From Myxococcales bacterium (lineage in GTDB: Bacteria > Myxococcota_A > Polyangia > Haliangiales > Haliangiaceae): a stretch of 64,000 nucleotides of DNA. The notes beneath the pieces are model-generated. The model worked only from the letters and a program-made list of their open reading frames with translations, did not search any database and was not told the DNA's origin. Below are positions 17,170 through 27,184 of this stretch, one piece after another (position 1 is the stretch's first letter; each line of letters begins with the position of its first letter). The stretch is from assembly GCA_016717005.1 (NCBI GenBank), contig JADJUF010000027.1, forward strand, positions 18,029-82,028. Direction: 5' to 3'. Both the position numbers and the translations under genes were made by a program.

Positions 17170-18795
17170 GTGGCCGTCTGTCGCCCCGGCACGATCGCGA
17201 TCGCGGTGGTCGGGGCGTGCGCGGCGCCGCCGGCCGCGCCGAGCGGGGTGCCCGTGACCGTGGTCGACGGCTACGACTGGTCGCTGCCGCCCGGGCTCGG
17301 CCCGGTGCGCGCCGGCGGCTTCTACGGCGATCAGCTCGCGCCCGAGCTCGGCGTCGACGTGCGCGTGCTCGATCTGACCTGGCGCCAGCTCGAGCCGACC
17401 GAGGGGGCGCTGCGGCGCGACACCTACGGCCAGGCCCAGGGCCTCGACTTCTCGTCCTGGGACGACCAGCGCGCGGACGGCGGCCGCTACTGGCTGCGCC
17501 TGTGGCTGACCGGGGTCGACTGGGCCCCGGCCTGGCTGCCGGCCGCGTGCGGCGTGGCGCCGATCCCGGGCGTCGACGACGACGGCCAGGCCCACCTGCC
17601 GCTGTGGGATCCGTGCGTGTGGGGCAAGGCCCGGGCGCTCTACGCGCGCGTGCTGGGCGACGCCGGCGTGGCCGCGGATCCCGACCTGGTGCTGGCCTAC
17701 GTGCCGGGCGGGTTCACCTGGTCGGACTTCGACTTCGGGCCGATCGAGCGCGCGGTCGACGCGGGCCTGGCGCCCGAGGTCGTGGCGGCGTGGACCCGCA
17801 CGATGGCCGCCGACCTCGCGGCCATCGCCGGGGCCGACGTCGGCAAGCTCACCTACACCGGCGAGGATTATCCGTCCGAGCGGCTGGGGGCCGTCGACGA
17901 CCTCCTGGCCGCGGGCGTCGTCGCCGCCGGGCTCGGCGTCCGCAGCGCGCGCACCGAGCTGGCCAACTACCACCTCGCCGCCGCGCCGGCCTGGGGCGCG
18001 CGGATCGCCGCGGACGGCCACGTCGTCGTCGACGCGGCCGCCACCGCCGGCCGGGTCCGCGCGGTCGAGCACGAGTGCTACGACGCCTGCGGCTTCGCCG
18101 TGGCCGACCGCGACGAGCTCGAGTACGCGATCCGCACGTCGAACTGGAAGGCGCTGGCCCTGGGCGCGCAGTGGATGTACGTGGCGCCGGTCGACAGCCA
18201 CCTCGAGGACTACGCCGGGCACTGGCGCTGGGTCCGGGCCGAGCTGGGGCGGACCGCGGCCGACGCCTTCGACGGCTGGGTGGTGCTGCGCGAGGCCGAG
18301 GACCGCGCCTGGGCCGACGACGCCACCGTCACCTGGGCGCGGCGGCCGTGGGTGGTCAACCTCGAGCGGTTCGTGGTCCAGCGCGAGGTCGCCCCCGACG
18401 GCGTCAGCGCCCGCGGCACCGAGCTACGGCGCGGCGTGCTCGACGCGCGCGACGGCACCGCCTACGAGGGCCGCCGCACCACCGCCGCGACCGGCGGGCG
18501 GGCGCTCTACTTCGCGGTCGATCGGCGCTGGCTGGCCGGCGACCGCGCGGTCGAGGTCCAGGTGACGTTCCTCGACGACGGCTGCGGCGGCTGGACGCTG
18601 CGCTACGCCACCGCCGCCGGCGTCGGCGAGGCGCCGGTGGTCGCGTGCGGCGACACCGGCGTCGTCCGCACCGCCCGGATCCGCCTGCCGCGGGCGCGGT
18701 TCGCCGGCCTCCTGCCCGGCGCCACCGACCTCGCGGTCGTGCGCGCCGGCGACGCCGACGTCGAGGTCCGCTACCTGCGCGTCGTCCGCGAGTGA
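17170..18795 (+). CDS. Large lipoprotein, possibly with a glycoside-hydrolase-like barrel
   Basis: Protein of 541 aa starting at a GTG (17170) with a lipoprotein signal (TIAIAVVGAC). The region 60-330 has the rhythm of a TIM-barrel glycosidase (LDLTWRQLEPTEG, YWLRLWLTGVDWAPAWLP, YVPGGFTWSDFDFG, LTYTGEDYPSE, ALALGAQWMYVAP), similar in style to GH42/GH39-type enzymes that scan residues WxxxEP. Glu in YTGEDYP and in AVEHECYDA are candidate acids. The last 150 residues form a separate beta-rich domain. The family assignment is inference from texture only; no catalytic signature is decisive. Divergent from the kinase gene. Confidence 0.6.
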   Translation: MAVCRPGTIAIAVVGACAAPPAAPSGVPVTVVDGYDWSLPPGLGPVRAGGFYGDQLAPELGVDVRVLDLTWRQLEPTEGALRRDTYGQAQGLDFSSWDDQRADGGRYWLRLWLTGVDWAPAWLPAACGVAPIPGVDDDGQAHLPLWDPCVWGKARALYARVLGDAGVAADPDLVLAYVPGGFTWSDFDFGPIERAVDAGLAPEVVAAWTRTMAADLAAIAGADVGKLTYTGEDYPSERLGAVDDLLAAGVVAAGLGVRSARTELANYHLAAAPAWGARIAADGHVVVDAAATAGRVRAVEHECYDACGFAVADRDELEYAIRTSNWKALALGAQWMYVAPVDSHLEDYAGHWRWVRAELGRTAADAFDGWVVLREAEDRAWADDATVTWARRPWVVNLERFVVQREVAPDGVSARGTELRRGVLDARDGTAYEGRRTTAATGGRALYFAVDRRWLAGDRAVEVQVTFLDDGCGGWTLRYATAAGVGEAPVVACGDTGVVRTARIRLPRARFAGLLPGATDLAVVRAGDADVEVRYLRVVRE

Positions 18796-18930
18796 GCGCT
18801 CACCTGGGCGATCGCGATCGGCACAGCCGTGTGCGCGCGGTCGAGGCGCACCGGCGCCGGTTCCCGGGTGTCCCGGGCGACGACGCAGCGCCGGTCGCGC
18901 GACGCCGGCGCCCCTGGGGCCGCGCGGCGA

Positions 18931-21153
18931 TCAGAACTTGTAGGTGACGCCGGCTCGCGCGTAGGTGTTGTAGTCGGTCGTCAGCATCGGCTGGGTGAAG
19001 TCGTCGACGAACAGCGCGCGCTCGCTCTGGAACGGCGCGAACTCGAGCAGGACCCAGCCGTTCCAGCGCTGCCGGAGCGAGATCTCGGCGACCACCGAGG
19101 TCATGAAGCGCACGCCGTTCTCGCGGGTGAAGAAGTCGCTGCCGCTCTGCCCGGTGAGGTCCTCGACCCGCTTGGCCTGCTCGGCGCTGAAGCCGGTGCC
19201 GTCGCCGGGGCCGCCGACGCGGTTGAGGTACTTGGTGCAGGTATCGATCGCGTCGCCGTCGAGCTTGGCCGCGCCCATCGGGTCGGTCGTGAGCTCGGGG
19301 CAGTGGCGGTCGCTCCAGAACTCCAGGTAGCCGCGGGCGGTGATCGTGACGTGGGTGAACGCGGTCAGCGACGCGATGCCGCCGGCCGCGAACGTGCCGC
19401 CGTTGCGCTTCGAGTCGTCGAGGAGCTTCGAGCCCCACCACAGGTTGCCGAACACGCCGGCCGAGAACGGATCGTTGTCGACCAGCATCAGGCGGGCGCC
19501 GAGGCCGATCTCCGAGCGCGAGCCCATCGAGCGGACGCCGACGTTGGCGTCGAAGCCCAGGCCCGACATCTTGCCGGCGCCGACCGCGACCCGGACGTCG
19601 ACGAAGTACGGGTAGCCGATGCTGAGGTCGACCGTCGAGCGTCCGCGCGGCATCGTGCGCGCGCCCCACGACGACAGGCCGCGCTGCTGGGCCTTGAGCG
19701 CGTCGTCCGACAGGCCCTCGACCTTGAGCGTGGCCGACAGGATCTCGTTCTTGCCGCCCTCGAGGTTCAGGGTCTGCTCCCACGGCTGGTAGCCGGCCTT
19801 CTGGACCCGGACGATCGTGGTGCCGACCTCGACGTCGTTGAGCTCGAGCGGGGTCACGCCCTGGGGCAGGCCGTTGACGAGCACCTCGCCGCCGACCGGA
19901 TCGGACAGCACGCGGATGCGGGCGACCGCCTTGAGCTCGGCCGACACCGTCAGGGTCTGGCCCTCCTCGATGCGGACCTTCTGCTCGAAGGTCTTGAAGC
20001 CGGCCAGCTTGACCATGACGAAGTGATCGCCGCGGCCGACGGCCTTCTCCTGGGGCACCTTGCCGATGCCGGCGCCGTCGATGTAGACGTCGGCGTCGGG
20101 CACCGCCGACACGACCTTGAGCGTGCCCTTGCCGCCGGCCCCGGCCTCGGCGTTGAGGTCGAGCTTGAGCACCGTCGACTGGCCGTCGTTGATCGTGATG
20201 CGCTCCTCGTGCGGCTGGTAGCCCGGGGCCTTGACCTCGAGCACGTGCTCGCCGCCCTTGACCTGCTTGATGTCGATCGGCACCTTGCCCATGTTGGTGC
20301 CGTCGAGGAACACCTCGGCGCCGGTGACGTTCGACAGCACGCGGACGGTGCCGCCCTGGCCGCCGAGCGTGGCCTTGAGCTCGCCGCGGATCTTGGCCTG
20401 CTGGCCGGCCAGCACCTGGATCGTCTGCTTCCACGGCACGCCCGGATCCTTGCGGACCTCGACCACGTGCAGGCCCTCGACCACGTCGGTCAGGACCATG
20501 GGCGTGGTGCCGTTCTGCTTGTTGCCGTCGAGGTAGACGTCGGCGTCGGGCACGTCGGCCTCGACGACGACCGTGCCGAGCTTGGGCTTGGCGACCGCCT
20601 TCATGACCGGCGTCAGCGACGCCTTCTCGTTGTCCTTGACCTCGACCCAGGTCTGGAAGTTGTCGAAGCCCTCGCGCTTGAGCTCGACGAGGTGGCGGCC
20701 CGACGTCGTGGTCAGGAGCACCGGGGCCGCGCCCTGGGACTGACCGTCGAGGTAGACCGTGGCGCCGAAGACGTTCTGGTCGGCGTCGGCCCGGATGTCG
20801 ATCCGCGGCGGGTCGACCTTCTTGATCAGCGGGATGAACGCGCTCTGGACCTTGCGGGTGCGCGCGACCTTGAGGTTCTTCTGGGCGAGCTGGTAGCCGT
20901 CGAGCTCGACGATGACAAGGAAGTCACCGTTCTTCATCTTGCCCTGCCAGGGCGTGACCCCGACCGCGCCGAGCTCCTTGCGATCGATGTAGACGGTGGC
21001 GCCCGGCGGCGCCGACTCGATCTTGACCGGGTACTTGCCGCCGGACAGCGCGGGGTGGCTCTGGGCGGACGCGGACGAGGCGAAGCAGAGGGCGACGAGC
21101 GCGACCGCGGCCACGGTCATGCCGCGCATCCAGCGCAAGGTATTGAATTTCAT
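18931..21153 (-). CDS. PEGA-repeat protein with C-terminal beta-barrel-like domain
   Basis: Exported protein of 740 aa. Signal peptide MKFNTLRWMRGMTVAAVALV and on to SSASA. Six PEGA-type repeats follow (about residues 35-470), each a beta unit such as ADVYIDGAGIGKVP or GATVYIDRKELG ending in HVVEV or HVLEVKAPGY. The last 240 residues look like an outer-membrane barrel: alternating strands and a terminal aromatic residue (YARAGVTYKF). PEGA units are surface or peptidoglycan-near beta modules. I prefer the ATG at 21153, which gives a compact signal peptide with an AAGGGGA site upstream; an ATG at 21174 is also in frame. Monocistronic. Confidence 0.85.
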   Translation of the reverse strand: MKFNTLRWMRGMTVAAVALVALCFASSASAQSHPALSGGKYPVKIESAPPGATVYIDRKELGAVGVTPWQGKMKNGDFLVIVELDGYQLAQKNLKVARTRKVQSAFIPLIKKVDPPRIDIRADADQNVFGATVYLDGQSQGAAPVLLTTTSGRHLVELKREGFDNFQTWVEVKDNEKASLTPVMKAVAKPKLGTVVVEADVPDADVYLDGNKQNGTTPMVLTDVVEGLHVVEVRKDPGVPWKQTIQVLAGQQAKIRGELKATLGGQGGTVRVLSNVTGAEVFLDGTNMGKVPIDIKQVKGGEHVLEVKAPGYQPHEERITINDGQSTVLKLDLNAEAGAGGKGTLKVVSAVPDADVYIDGAGIGKVPQEKAVGRGDHFVMVKLAGFKTFEQKVRIEEGQTLTVSAELKAVARIRVLSDPVGGEVLVNGLPQGVTPLELNDVEVGTTIVRVQKAGYQPWEQTLNLEGGKNEILSATLKVEGLSDDALKAQQRGLSSWGARTMPRGRSTVDLSIGYPYFVDVRVAVGAGKMSGLGFDANVGVRSMGSRSEIGLGARLMLVDNDPFSAGVFGNLWWGSKLLDDSKRNGGTFAAGGIASLTAFTHVTITARGYLEFWSDRHCPELTTDPMGAAKLDGDAIDTCTKYLNRVGGPGDGTGFSAEQAKRVEDLTGQSGSDFFTRENGVRFMTSVVAEISLRQRWNGWVLLEFAPFQSERALFVDDFTQPMLTTDYNTYARAGVTYKF

Positions 21154-21269
21154 GGCAAGGAGGTTCCCCTTCATGGCAGCGCGAACGTAGCAGGTCTGGC
21201 GGCGGGCCGATCCGGCCGGCCGACGGATTCGACGCCGCGGCGGCCCTGGTGTTCAACCGCCGTGACCGG

Positions 21270-22088
21270 TCACACACCCTCGAACGGCGTGACCGTGCCC
21301 GCGAGCAAGAGCCCCACCACCACCGCGGCGATCAGCACGCGGTAGGCCGCGAACCCGACCAGCCGGTGGCTGCCCAGGAACTTCAAGAGCCAGGCGATCG
21401 TGGCGTAGCCGGTGACCCCGGCGACCACCAGCGCGACCGTCAGCGGGCGCCAGGCGTCGGCGCCGAGGTCGGCCACGGCCTTGCGGGACTCGAGGATGCC
21501 GGCGCCGGCGACCGCGGGGATGCCGAGCAGGAACGAGAACCGGGCCGCGTCGGTGCGGCGCAGGCCCACCAGCAGCGCGGCGATGATCGTGGCGCCCGAG
21601 CGCGACACGCCCGGGCACAGCGCCAGCGCCTGGGCGCCGCCGATGAGCAGCGCGTCGCGCAGGGCCAGCTGGTCCATCGTCCGCCGGCCGGTGGAGCGGG
21701 CGTCGACCCACGCCATCAGGACGCCGACGACCGCCAGGGTCGTGGCGATCACCCACAGCGACCGGGCGTCGCCCTCGACGAGGTGGCGGGTCGCGAGCCC
21801 GACCACGACGATCGGCACGGTGCCCGCGACGAGGTAGATCGGCAGACGGCCCTGGGGGCTCGCGCGATCGCGCACGAACGCGCGCGGCAGGTCGATGAAC
21901 AGATCGCGGGCGAAGTAGATGATGACCGCGGCCAGGGTGCCGAGCTGCAGCACCGCGGTGAACGCGGCGCCGGGATCGTGCTGGCCGAGCAGCGCCGGCG
22001 CCAGGCGCAGGTGCGCGGTCGACGACACCGGCAAGAACTCGGTGAGCCCCTGGACCGCACCCAGGACGATCGCGAACCAGATCGGCAC
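21270..22088 (-). CDS. uppP: Undecaprenyl-diphosphatase UppP (BacA)
   Basis: Integral membrane phosphatase, 272 aa, that recycles undecaprenyl diphosphate for cell-wall synthesis. Both signature regions are present: GLTEFLPVSSTAHL (about residues 12-25) with the catalytic Glu, and CPGVSRSGATII (about 155-166) with the Arg/Ser pair. Eight or so hydrophobic helices match the family. GTG start at 22088 gives the usual start VPIWFAIVLGAVQGLTEF. It starts 25 bases from a divergent lipoprotein gene. Confidence 0.95.
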   Translation of the reverse strand: MPIWFAIVLGAVQGLTEFLPVSSTAHLRLAPALLGQHDPGAAFTAVLQLGTLAAVIIYFARDLFIDLPRAFVRDRASPQGRLPIYLVAGTVPIVVVGLATRHLVEGDARSLWVIATTLAVVGVLMAWVDARSTGRRTMDQLALRDALLIGGAQALALCPGVSRSGATIIAALLVGLRRTDAARFSFLLGIPAVAGAGILESRKAVADLGADAWRPLTVALVVAGVTGYATIAWLLKFLGSHRLVGFAAYRVLIAAVVVGLLLAGTVTPFEGV

Positions 22089-22113
22089 GGCGCGCACGCT
22101 ATCATGCGCGGCG

Positions 22114-22494
22114 ATGGCTCGCCCCGCCTGGATCGTCGTGGTCGCTGCGCTCGCGCTCGGCTGCCGCACGCCGTCGCCCGCCGACGCTCACCCGCCGACG
22201 GCGCCGATCATCGACGCCGGACCGATCGACGCGCCGCCGCCGATCGACGCGCCGCCGCCGGTGTCGGCCGCCGCCTGCTCGACCTACGTCGATCACGTGC
22301 TGGCGGTGGCGCTCGCGGCGATGCGCGGGACGCGGCCGGCCGACGAGATCCCGACGCCCGAGCAGGTCGCCGCCATCCGGGCCGAGCTGCTCGCGAGCGA
22401 TCCGTGCGGCGCGCTGACCGAGGTCGAGCTGAGCTGCGCGCTCGCGGCGCAGGATCAGGCGGCGCTCTACGCGTGCGCGCGCCCGACGCCGTAG
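22114..22494 (+). CDS. Small lipoprotein of unknown function
   Basis: A 126-aa predicted lipoprotein: MARPAWIVVVAALALGC, with the lipobox LALGC. The following 30 residues are Pro/Asp/Ala-rich (IDAPPPIDAPPP), a linker commonly seen between lipid anchor and domain. The rest is helical with three Cys (ACSTY, DPCGAL, LSCALA, plus YACARP) that could form disulfides. No recognised family. It shares its upstream region with uppP. Confidence 0.65.
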   Translation: MARPAWIVVVAALALGCRTPSPADAHPPTAPIIDAGPIDAPPPIDAPPPVSAAACSTYVDHVLAVALAAMRGTRPADEIPTPEQVAAIRAELLASDPCGALTEVELSCALAAQDQAALYACARPTP

Positions 22495-22501
22495 CGCGGG
22501 C

Positions 22502-23665
22502 TCAGCGCGCCGACAGGCGCGGCAGCGGCGCCGGCCGGGCGGCCGGCCGCGCGAGCATCGACGCCGCGGCGCGCGGGATCATCGGCGCGGCCGGGCGCGC
22601 GATATCGACCGAGGTGACGTCGCCGGTGGCGAGGTCGGTCACGTCGCTGGTGATCTCGGACGTGTCGTCGCCGACGTGGAGCGCGGGGGGCACCACCGCC
22701 GCGGCGGGGCGGACACCGGGGGCGCGGGCGGGCACCTGGGGCCCGGTGCCGCGGGCGAACCGCCGCGGCGGCGACGGAGGCAGCGGCGTGACCGGCAGGC
22801 TCGGCAGGCGCGGGTGCGCGACCACGGGCGGCGGCGGCAGCGGGGCCGCGTGCAGCGGCGCGGGCGGCAGCGCGGGCGGCGGCGCGGTGCGGGCCATCGG
22901 GGTCGGCGGGGGCACGTTCGCGACCCGGGTCGTGGGCGGACGCGCCACCATGGGGTGCGGCGGCGGCGGGGCGACGGGGCGCGCGGGCGCGGCGACCGGC
23001 GCGGGGGCGACGCGGGCGACGGGCGCGGGGGCGACGCGGGCGACGGGCGCGGGCGTGACCGGCGCGGGGGCGACGCGGGCCACCGGCGCGGGCGTGACCG
23101 GCGCGGCGACGCGGGCGACCGGCGCGGGCGTGACCGGCGCGGCGACGCGGGCGACCGGCGCGGCCGTGACCGGCGCGGAGGCGACGCGGGCCACGGCCGG
23201 ACGGGCGACCATCGGCGGAGGCGTCGGGCGCGCCACAGGGGCTGGGCGCCGGGCGACCGTGGCGTTGGGCAGCGCGCGCACCGGCGGGGCCTTGGGCCCC
23301 ACGGCCTCGGCGGCGGCGAGGCGAGCGCGGGCCAGCGCGGCCTGCCACTCCCACTCGTCGTCGTCGGCGAGCCCGTCGTCCCCGTCATCGGGGATCACGT
23401 CGTCGGCGATGATGACCGACGGCGTGGCGGCTGGAGACGCCACCGCGGCGGGGCCAGGCGCCACCGGGATCGGCTGGATGCGCGGCGGGATGGCAGGCGG
23501 CGCGAACGGCGCTGGCGCGGTCGGACCGACGGCCATGAACGGCGCTGGAGCCATGGGAAACGGCGGGTTCAGATCGACGATTCTCCCGTCCGGTGTGAGC
23601 GCCATGCCGTAGCGCGACAGCTTCACGTACCCAGCGCGAGCGAGGATGCTCTGGATGACCGCCAT
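22502..23665 (-). CDS. Pro/Ala/Val-rich low-complexity protein
   Basis: Protein of 387 aa with a short folded-looking N-terminus (MAVIQSILARAGYVKLSRYG and on to LTPDGRIVDLNPPF), then a long Pro/Ala-rich region containing tandem copies of PAPVARVA and PVTPAPVARVA at about residues 150-240, and a C-terminal segment rich in Thr/Asp (TSEITSDVTDLATGDVTSVD). There is an acidic patch DDGDDGLADDDEWEW near residue 95. No signal peptide. It may be a scaffold or an adapter with disordered arms; function unknown. Start at 23665 is chosen over an upstream in-frame ATG (23695) because a GGGGAG stretch precedes it. The length and repeats make it a likely YebC/EF-P client. Confidence 0.6.
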   Translation of the reverse strand: MAVIQSILARAGYVKLSRYGMALTPDGRIVDLNPPFPMAPAPFMAVGPTAPAPFAPPAIPPRIQPIPVAPGPAAVASPAATPSVIIADDVIPDDGDDGLADDDEWEWQAALARARLAAAEAVGPKAPPVRALPNATVARRPAPVARPTPPPMVARPAVARVASAPVTAAPVARVAAPVTPAPVARVAAPVTPAPVARVAPAPVTPAPVARVAPAPVARVAPAPVAAPARPVAPPPPHPMVARPPTTRVANVPPPTPMARTAPPPALPPAPLHAAPLPPPPVVAHPRLPSLPVTPLPPSPPRRFARGTGPQVPARAPGVRPAAAVVPPALHVGDDTSEITSDVTDLATGDVTSVDIARPAAPMIPRAAASMLARPAARPAPLPRLSAR

Positions 23666-23782
23666 GCTCCCCAGCAAGTGCACACGGCAGGCCACAGGTC
23701 CAAGCGATCTCGACCGTCCAACCTCTTGGATCGACTCGCCCTGAGGTCGGACCAGGGGCTAGAGCGGAGCCCCCTCCCTCAG

Positions 23783-23911
23783 GACGATTGTCCCCGTCGG
23801 CGACCAGAGGCACCGCGGCCCGTCCCTCCAGACGATCGTCCCCGTCAGCGATCAGCGGCACGTGAGGCGGCGGCCGACGCGCCCTACAGAGACGATCGTC
23901 CCCGTCGGCGA

Positions 23912-23919
<8 letters not shown>
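23783..23919 (-). repeat. Three copies of a repeat covering the echA 3' end
   Basis: A 29-base unit beginning GACGATCGTCCCCGTC on the plus strand occurs at 23783-23811, 23831-23859 and 23891-23919. The third copy covers the end of the enoyl-CoA hydratase gene, including the stop codon. Homology continues outward into the codons for its last residues (RRPP.FTGR), so the two downstream copies are degenerate duplicates of the gene end. Each contains the palindrome GACGATCGTC. Confidence 0.8.
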
Positions 23920-24688
<769 letters not shown>

Positions 24689-24754
24689 CGGCGCGATGGT
24701 AGCCGCGGCGGCGATTGTCGCAACCGATCGCGGGCGCCGGTTGTCGCACCGGCC

Positions 24755-27184
24755 ATGCGCAGCATCGTGGGAGTCCTCGTGGTGGTCGCGGTCGCGAGCC
24801 CGGCCGCCGCCGACGTGCTGACCTCGGCGCTCGATCAGCCGCTGACCGAGGTGTCGCACGCGGTCGACGTGTCGGTGGCCGACGGCGTCGCGACCTACAA
24901 GGTCCAGCGGGTGTTCGCCAACGCCGGCACCAAGGCCGACGAGGTCCGGCTCGAGATCGATCTGCCGTACGGCGGCGCCGCCACCGGCCTGCGCATCCGC
25001 GCCCACGAGCGCTGGTACGACGGCGAGCTGATGGAGGCCGAGCAGGCGGCGAAGCTCTACCAGGAGCTCACCGGCCGCGGCCGCTGGGCGCCCAAGGATC
25101 CGGCGCTGCTGTACTGGCAGTGGGCCGACAAGCTGCGGCTGCGGGTGTTCCCGGTCATGGCCGGCGGCACCAGCACCGTCGAGTACACGCTGACCGTGCC
25201 GACCCGCTACGAGCGCGGCAAGGTCTACCTGTCGTACCCGCGCCTGAGCGCCGAGGCCGCGCCCAACCTCGCGGTGCCGGTGTTCACGGTGCGGCCGGGC
25301 TGGGGCGACGCGACCACCGCGGTCAAGATCGACGGCGCGCGCAAGGCGCCGGGCGCGCCGATCGTGCTGGCGATGCCGGTCGAGCCGGCCTGGCTCGCGG
25401 CGATCCCGCACGATGACAACGCCAGCTACGTCAGCAGCGTCGTCGAGATCGCGGACGCGCCGGCGGCGCGCAAGGCCTTCACCAAGGCGACGCTCACCCT
25501 CGACCTCGAGCACACGTACAAGGGCGATCTCCGGATCGACCTGTACACGCCCGCGGGCGAGGCGGTCGAGGTGTTCGACGGCAGCGGCGGCGGCACCAAC
25601 GACGTGCGCGGCGCGTTCCCGGTCGACCTGCCCGCGAAGACCACCGGCGTCGGCACCTGGCGGCTGGTCGTGTCGGACCACGCGGCGCTCGACGCCGGCA
25701 CGCTGACCGCGTGGAAGCTGACGCTGGGCGACAAGGCGCCGGTCGTCGTCGACGCCAGCGACCTGCCGCTGTTCATCCCCGACGCGCCCGAGAACGAGTC
25801 CGACGGCGGCGTCGCGACGATCGAGCTGGCGCCGCCGGTGATCGACGCGGTCGCCAACCGCTACGGCCGGGTGGTCGCGTCCAAGCAGCACGCGTTCGCG
25901 CGGCTCGAGGTCGACGCCGCGCCCGAGCTGCGGCCGCTGCCGAAGAAGCCGCAGGTCGTGTTCGCGATCGACGGCTCGCACTCGATGGGCGTCGAGGGCA
26001 TCGCCGAGCAGCTGGCGCTGGCGCAGGCGTACCTGACGCACGTGCCCGACGCCGAGGTCGAGGTCGTCATCTACCGGCGCACCGCGACCCGGCTGTTCGG
26101 CGCCTTCGTGCCGGCGGCGGCGGTGGCCGCGCGGCTCGCGGCGGCGCGCACGGCCGGGCGCCTCGACCCCGGCAACGGCAGCGCGCTCGACGACGGCGCC
26201 CGGGTCGCGGCCGCGGCGCTGGCCACCCGCCGGGGCGCGCTGCGCCTGGTGCTGACGACCGACAACCGCCTGCGCGGGCGCTTCACCAACGCGCTGGCGC
26301 TGGCGGGCCTGGCGGCGGCGCCGGCCGGCGCGGTCGTGCACGTGGTCGAGGCCCGCGGCGCCGGCCACGCGGTCGAGCTGACCCGCGACGACGCCCACCC
26401 GCTGGCGCCGCTGGCGCTGGCCCACCACGGCATCGGCGCGGTCGTCGACGGGCTCGGCGCCGCCGACAAGCACCTGCCGGCGCGGATCCTCGGGTTGGTG
26501 CGGCCGGTGCGCATCGACAGCTTCGCGATCACCGGGCTCGATCTCGCGACGGGCAAGTACGACCAGACCATCCCCGCCACGCTCGACGAGGGCGCCGGGT
26601 TCCGGGTCGTGGTCGCGGCCGCGACCGCGCCGACCCAGGTCGAGCTGACGGGCATGATCTGGGGCGACAAGTTCCGGCGCGTCGTCGGCAGCGACGCGCG
26701 GTTCTCGAAGGCCGCGGCGGCGTGGGTGTTCTCCGAGGACGATCACCAGGACCTGTCCCACGACGAGATGATGACCGTGGCGATGATGGGCCGCGCGGTG
26801 TCGCCGGTGACCTCGTACCTGGCGATCGAGCCCGGGGTGCGGCCGTCGACGGTCGGCCTCGAGGAGCACGGCAGCGGCAGCGGCTACGGGGTCGGGTCCG
26901 GCTACGGCGGCATGGCCGGCCGCGCGCTGGTGAAGGCGCCGCGGCCCGATCCGATGACGCTCCTGCGGGCCCCGGCGGCCGCGTGCGTGGCCAAGCACAA
27001 GCCGGCCGCGGGCTGGAGCGTGCGGCTCGACCTCGAGACCACCAGCCACGAGGTCGTCGACGTGATCCCCGGGGCCGGCGCCGAGCAGCCCGTCGGCACC
27101 TGCCTGACCGAGGCGGTGTGGGCGCTGCAGCTGCCGCGCAGCTTCGACGACGAGCGCGCGACGTACCCGCTGACCTTCCGGTAG
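24755..27184 (+). CDS. Secreted VIT - P-domain - vWA protein
   Basis: Exported protein of 809 aa with a signal peptide (MRSIVGVLVVVAVASPAAA). Residues about 20-150 form a VIT domain (ATYKVQRVFANAGTKADEVRLEI, LYQELTGRGRW). About 245-325 looks like a proprotein-convertase P-domain (LDLEHTYKGDLRIDLYTPAG ... GTWRLVVSDHAALDAGTLTAWKL). A vWA domain follows at 400-560 with MIDAS motif DGSHS. A Gly/Ser-rich loop (GSGSGYGVGSGYGG) lies near 705-720. The final domain has TCLTEAVWALQLP, as in TonB-C-like tails. VIT/vWA proteins mediate Ca-dependent protein contacts; the inserted P-domain is unusual. Divergent from echA (66-base gap). Confidence 0.85.
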   Translation: MRSIVGVLVVVAVASPAAADVLTSALDQPLTEVSHAVDVSVADGVATYKVQRVFANAGTKADEVRLEIDLPYGGAATGLRIRAHERWYDGELMEAEQAAKLYQELTGRGRWAPKDPALLYWQWADKLRLRVFPVMAGGTSTVEYTLTVPTRYERGKVYLSYPRLSAEAAPNLAVPVFTVRPGWGDATTAVKIDGARKAPGAPIVLAMPVEPAWLAAIPHDDNASYVSSVVEIADAPAARKAFTKATLTLDLEHTYKGDLRIDLYTPAGEAVEVFDGSGGGTNDVRGAFPVDLPAKTTGVGTWRLVVSDHAALDAGTLTAWKLTLGDKAPVVVDASDLPLFIPDAPENESDGGVATIELAPPVIDAVANRYGRVVASKQHAFARLEVDAAPELRPLPKKPQVVFAIDGSHSMGVEGIAEQLALAQAYLTHVPDAEVEVVIYRRTATRLFGAFVPAAAVAARLAAARTAGRLDPGNGSALDDGARVAAAALATRRGALRLVLTTDNRLRGRFTNALALAGLAAAPAGAVVHVVEARGAGHAVELTRDDAHPLAPLALAHHGIGAVVDGLGAADKHLPARILGLVRPVRIDSFAITGLDLATGKYDQTIPATLDEGAGFRVVVAAATAPTQVELTGMIWGDKFRRVVGSDARFSKAAAAWVFSEDDHQDLSHDEMMTVAMMGRAVSPVTSYLAIEPGVRPSTVGLEEHGSGSGYGVGSGYGGMAGRALVKAPRPDPMTLLRAPAAACVAKHKPAAGWSVRLDLETTSHEVVDVIPGAGAEQPVGTCLTEAVWALQLPRSFDDERATYPLTFR

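Noticed and set aside
18792..18803. Perfect palindrome GTGAGCGCTCAC at the end of the lipoprotein gene
   Set aside because: It overlaps the stop codon and has no partner copy or operator context; could be chance in GC-rich DNA.
22975..23190. Repeats in the Pro/Ala-rich gene as a possible CRISPR or VNTR locus
   Set aside because: They are in-frame coding repeats (PAPVARVA) with no spacer structure.
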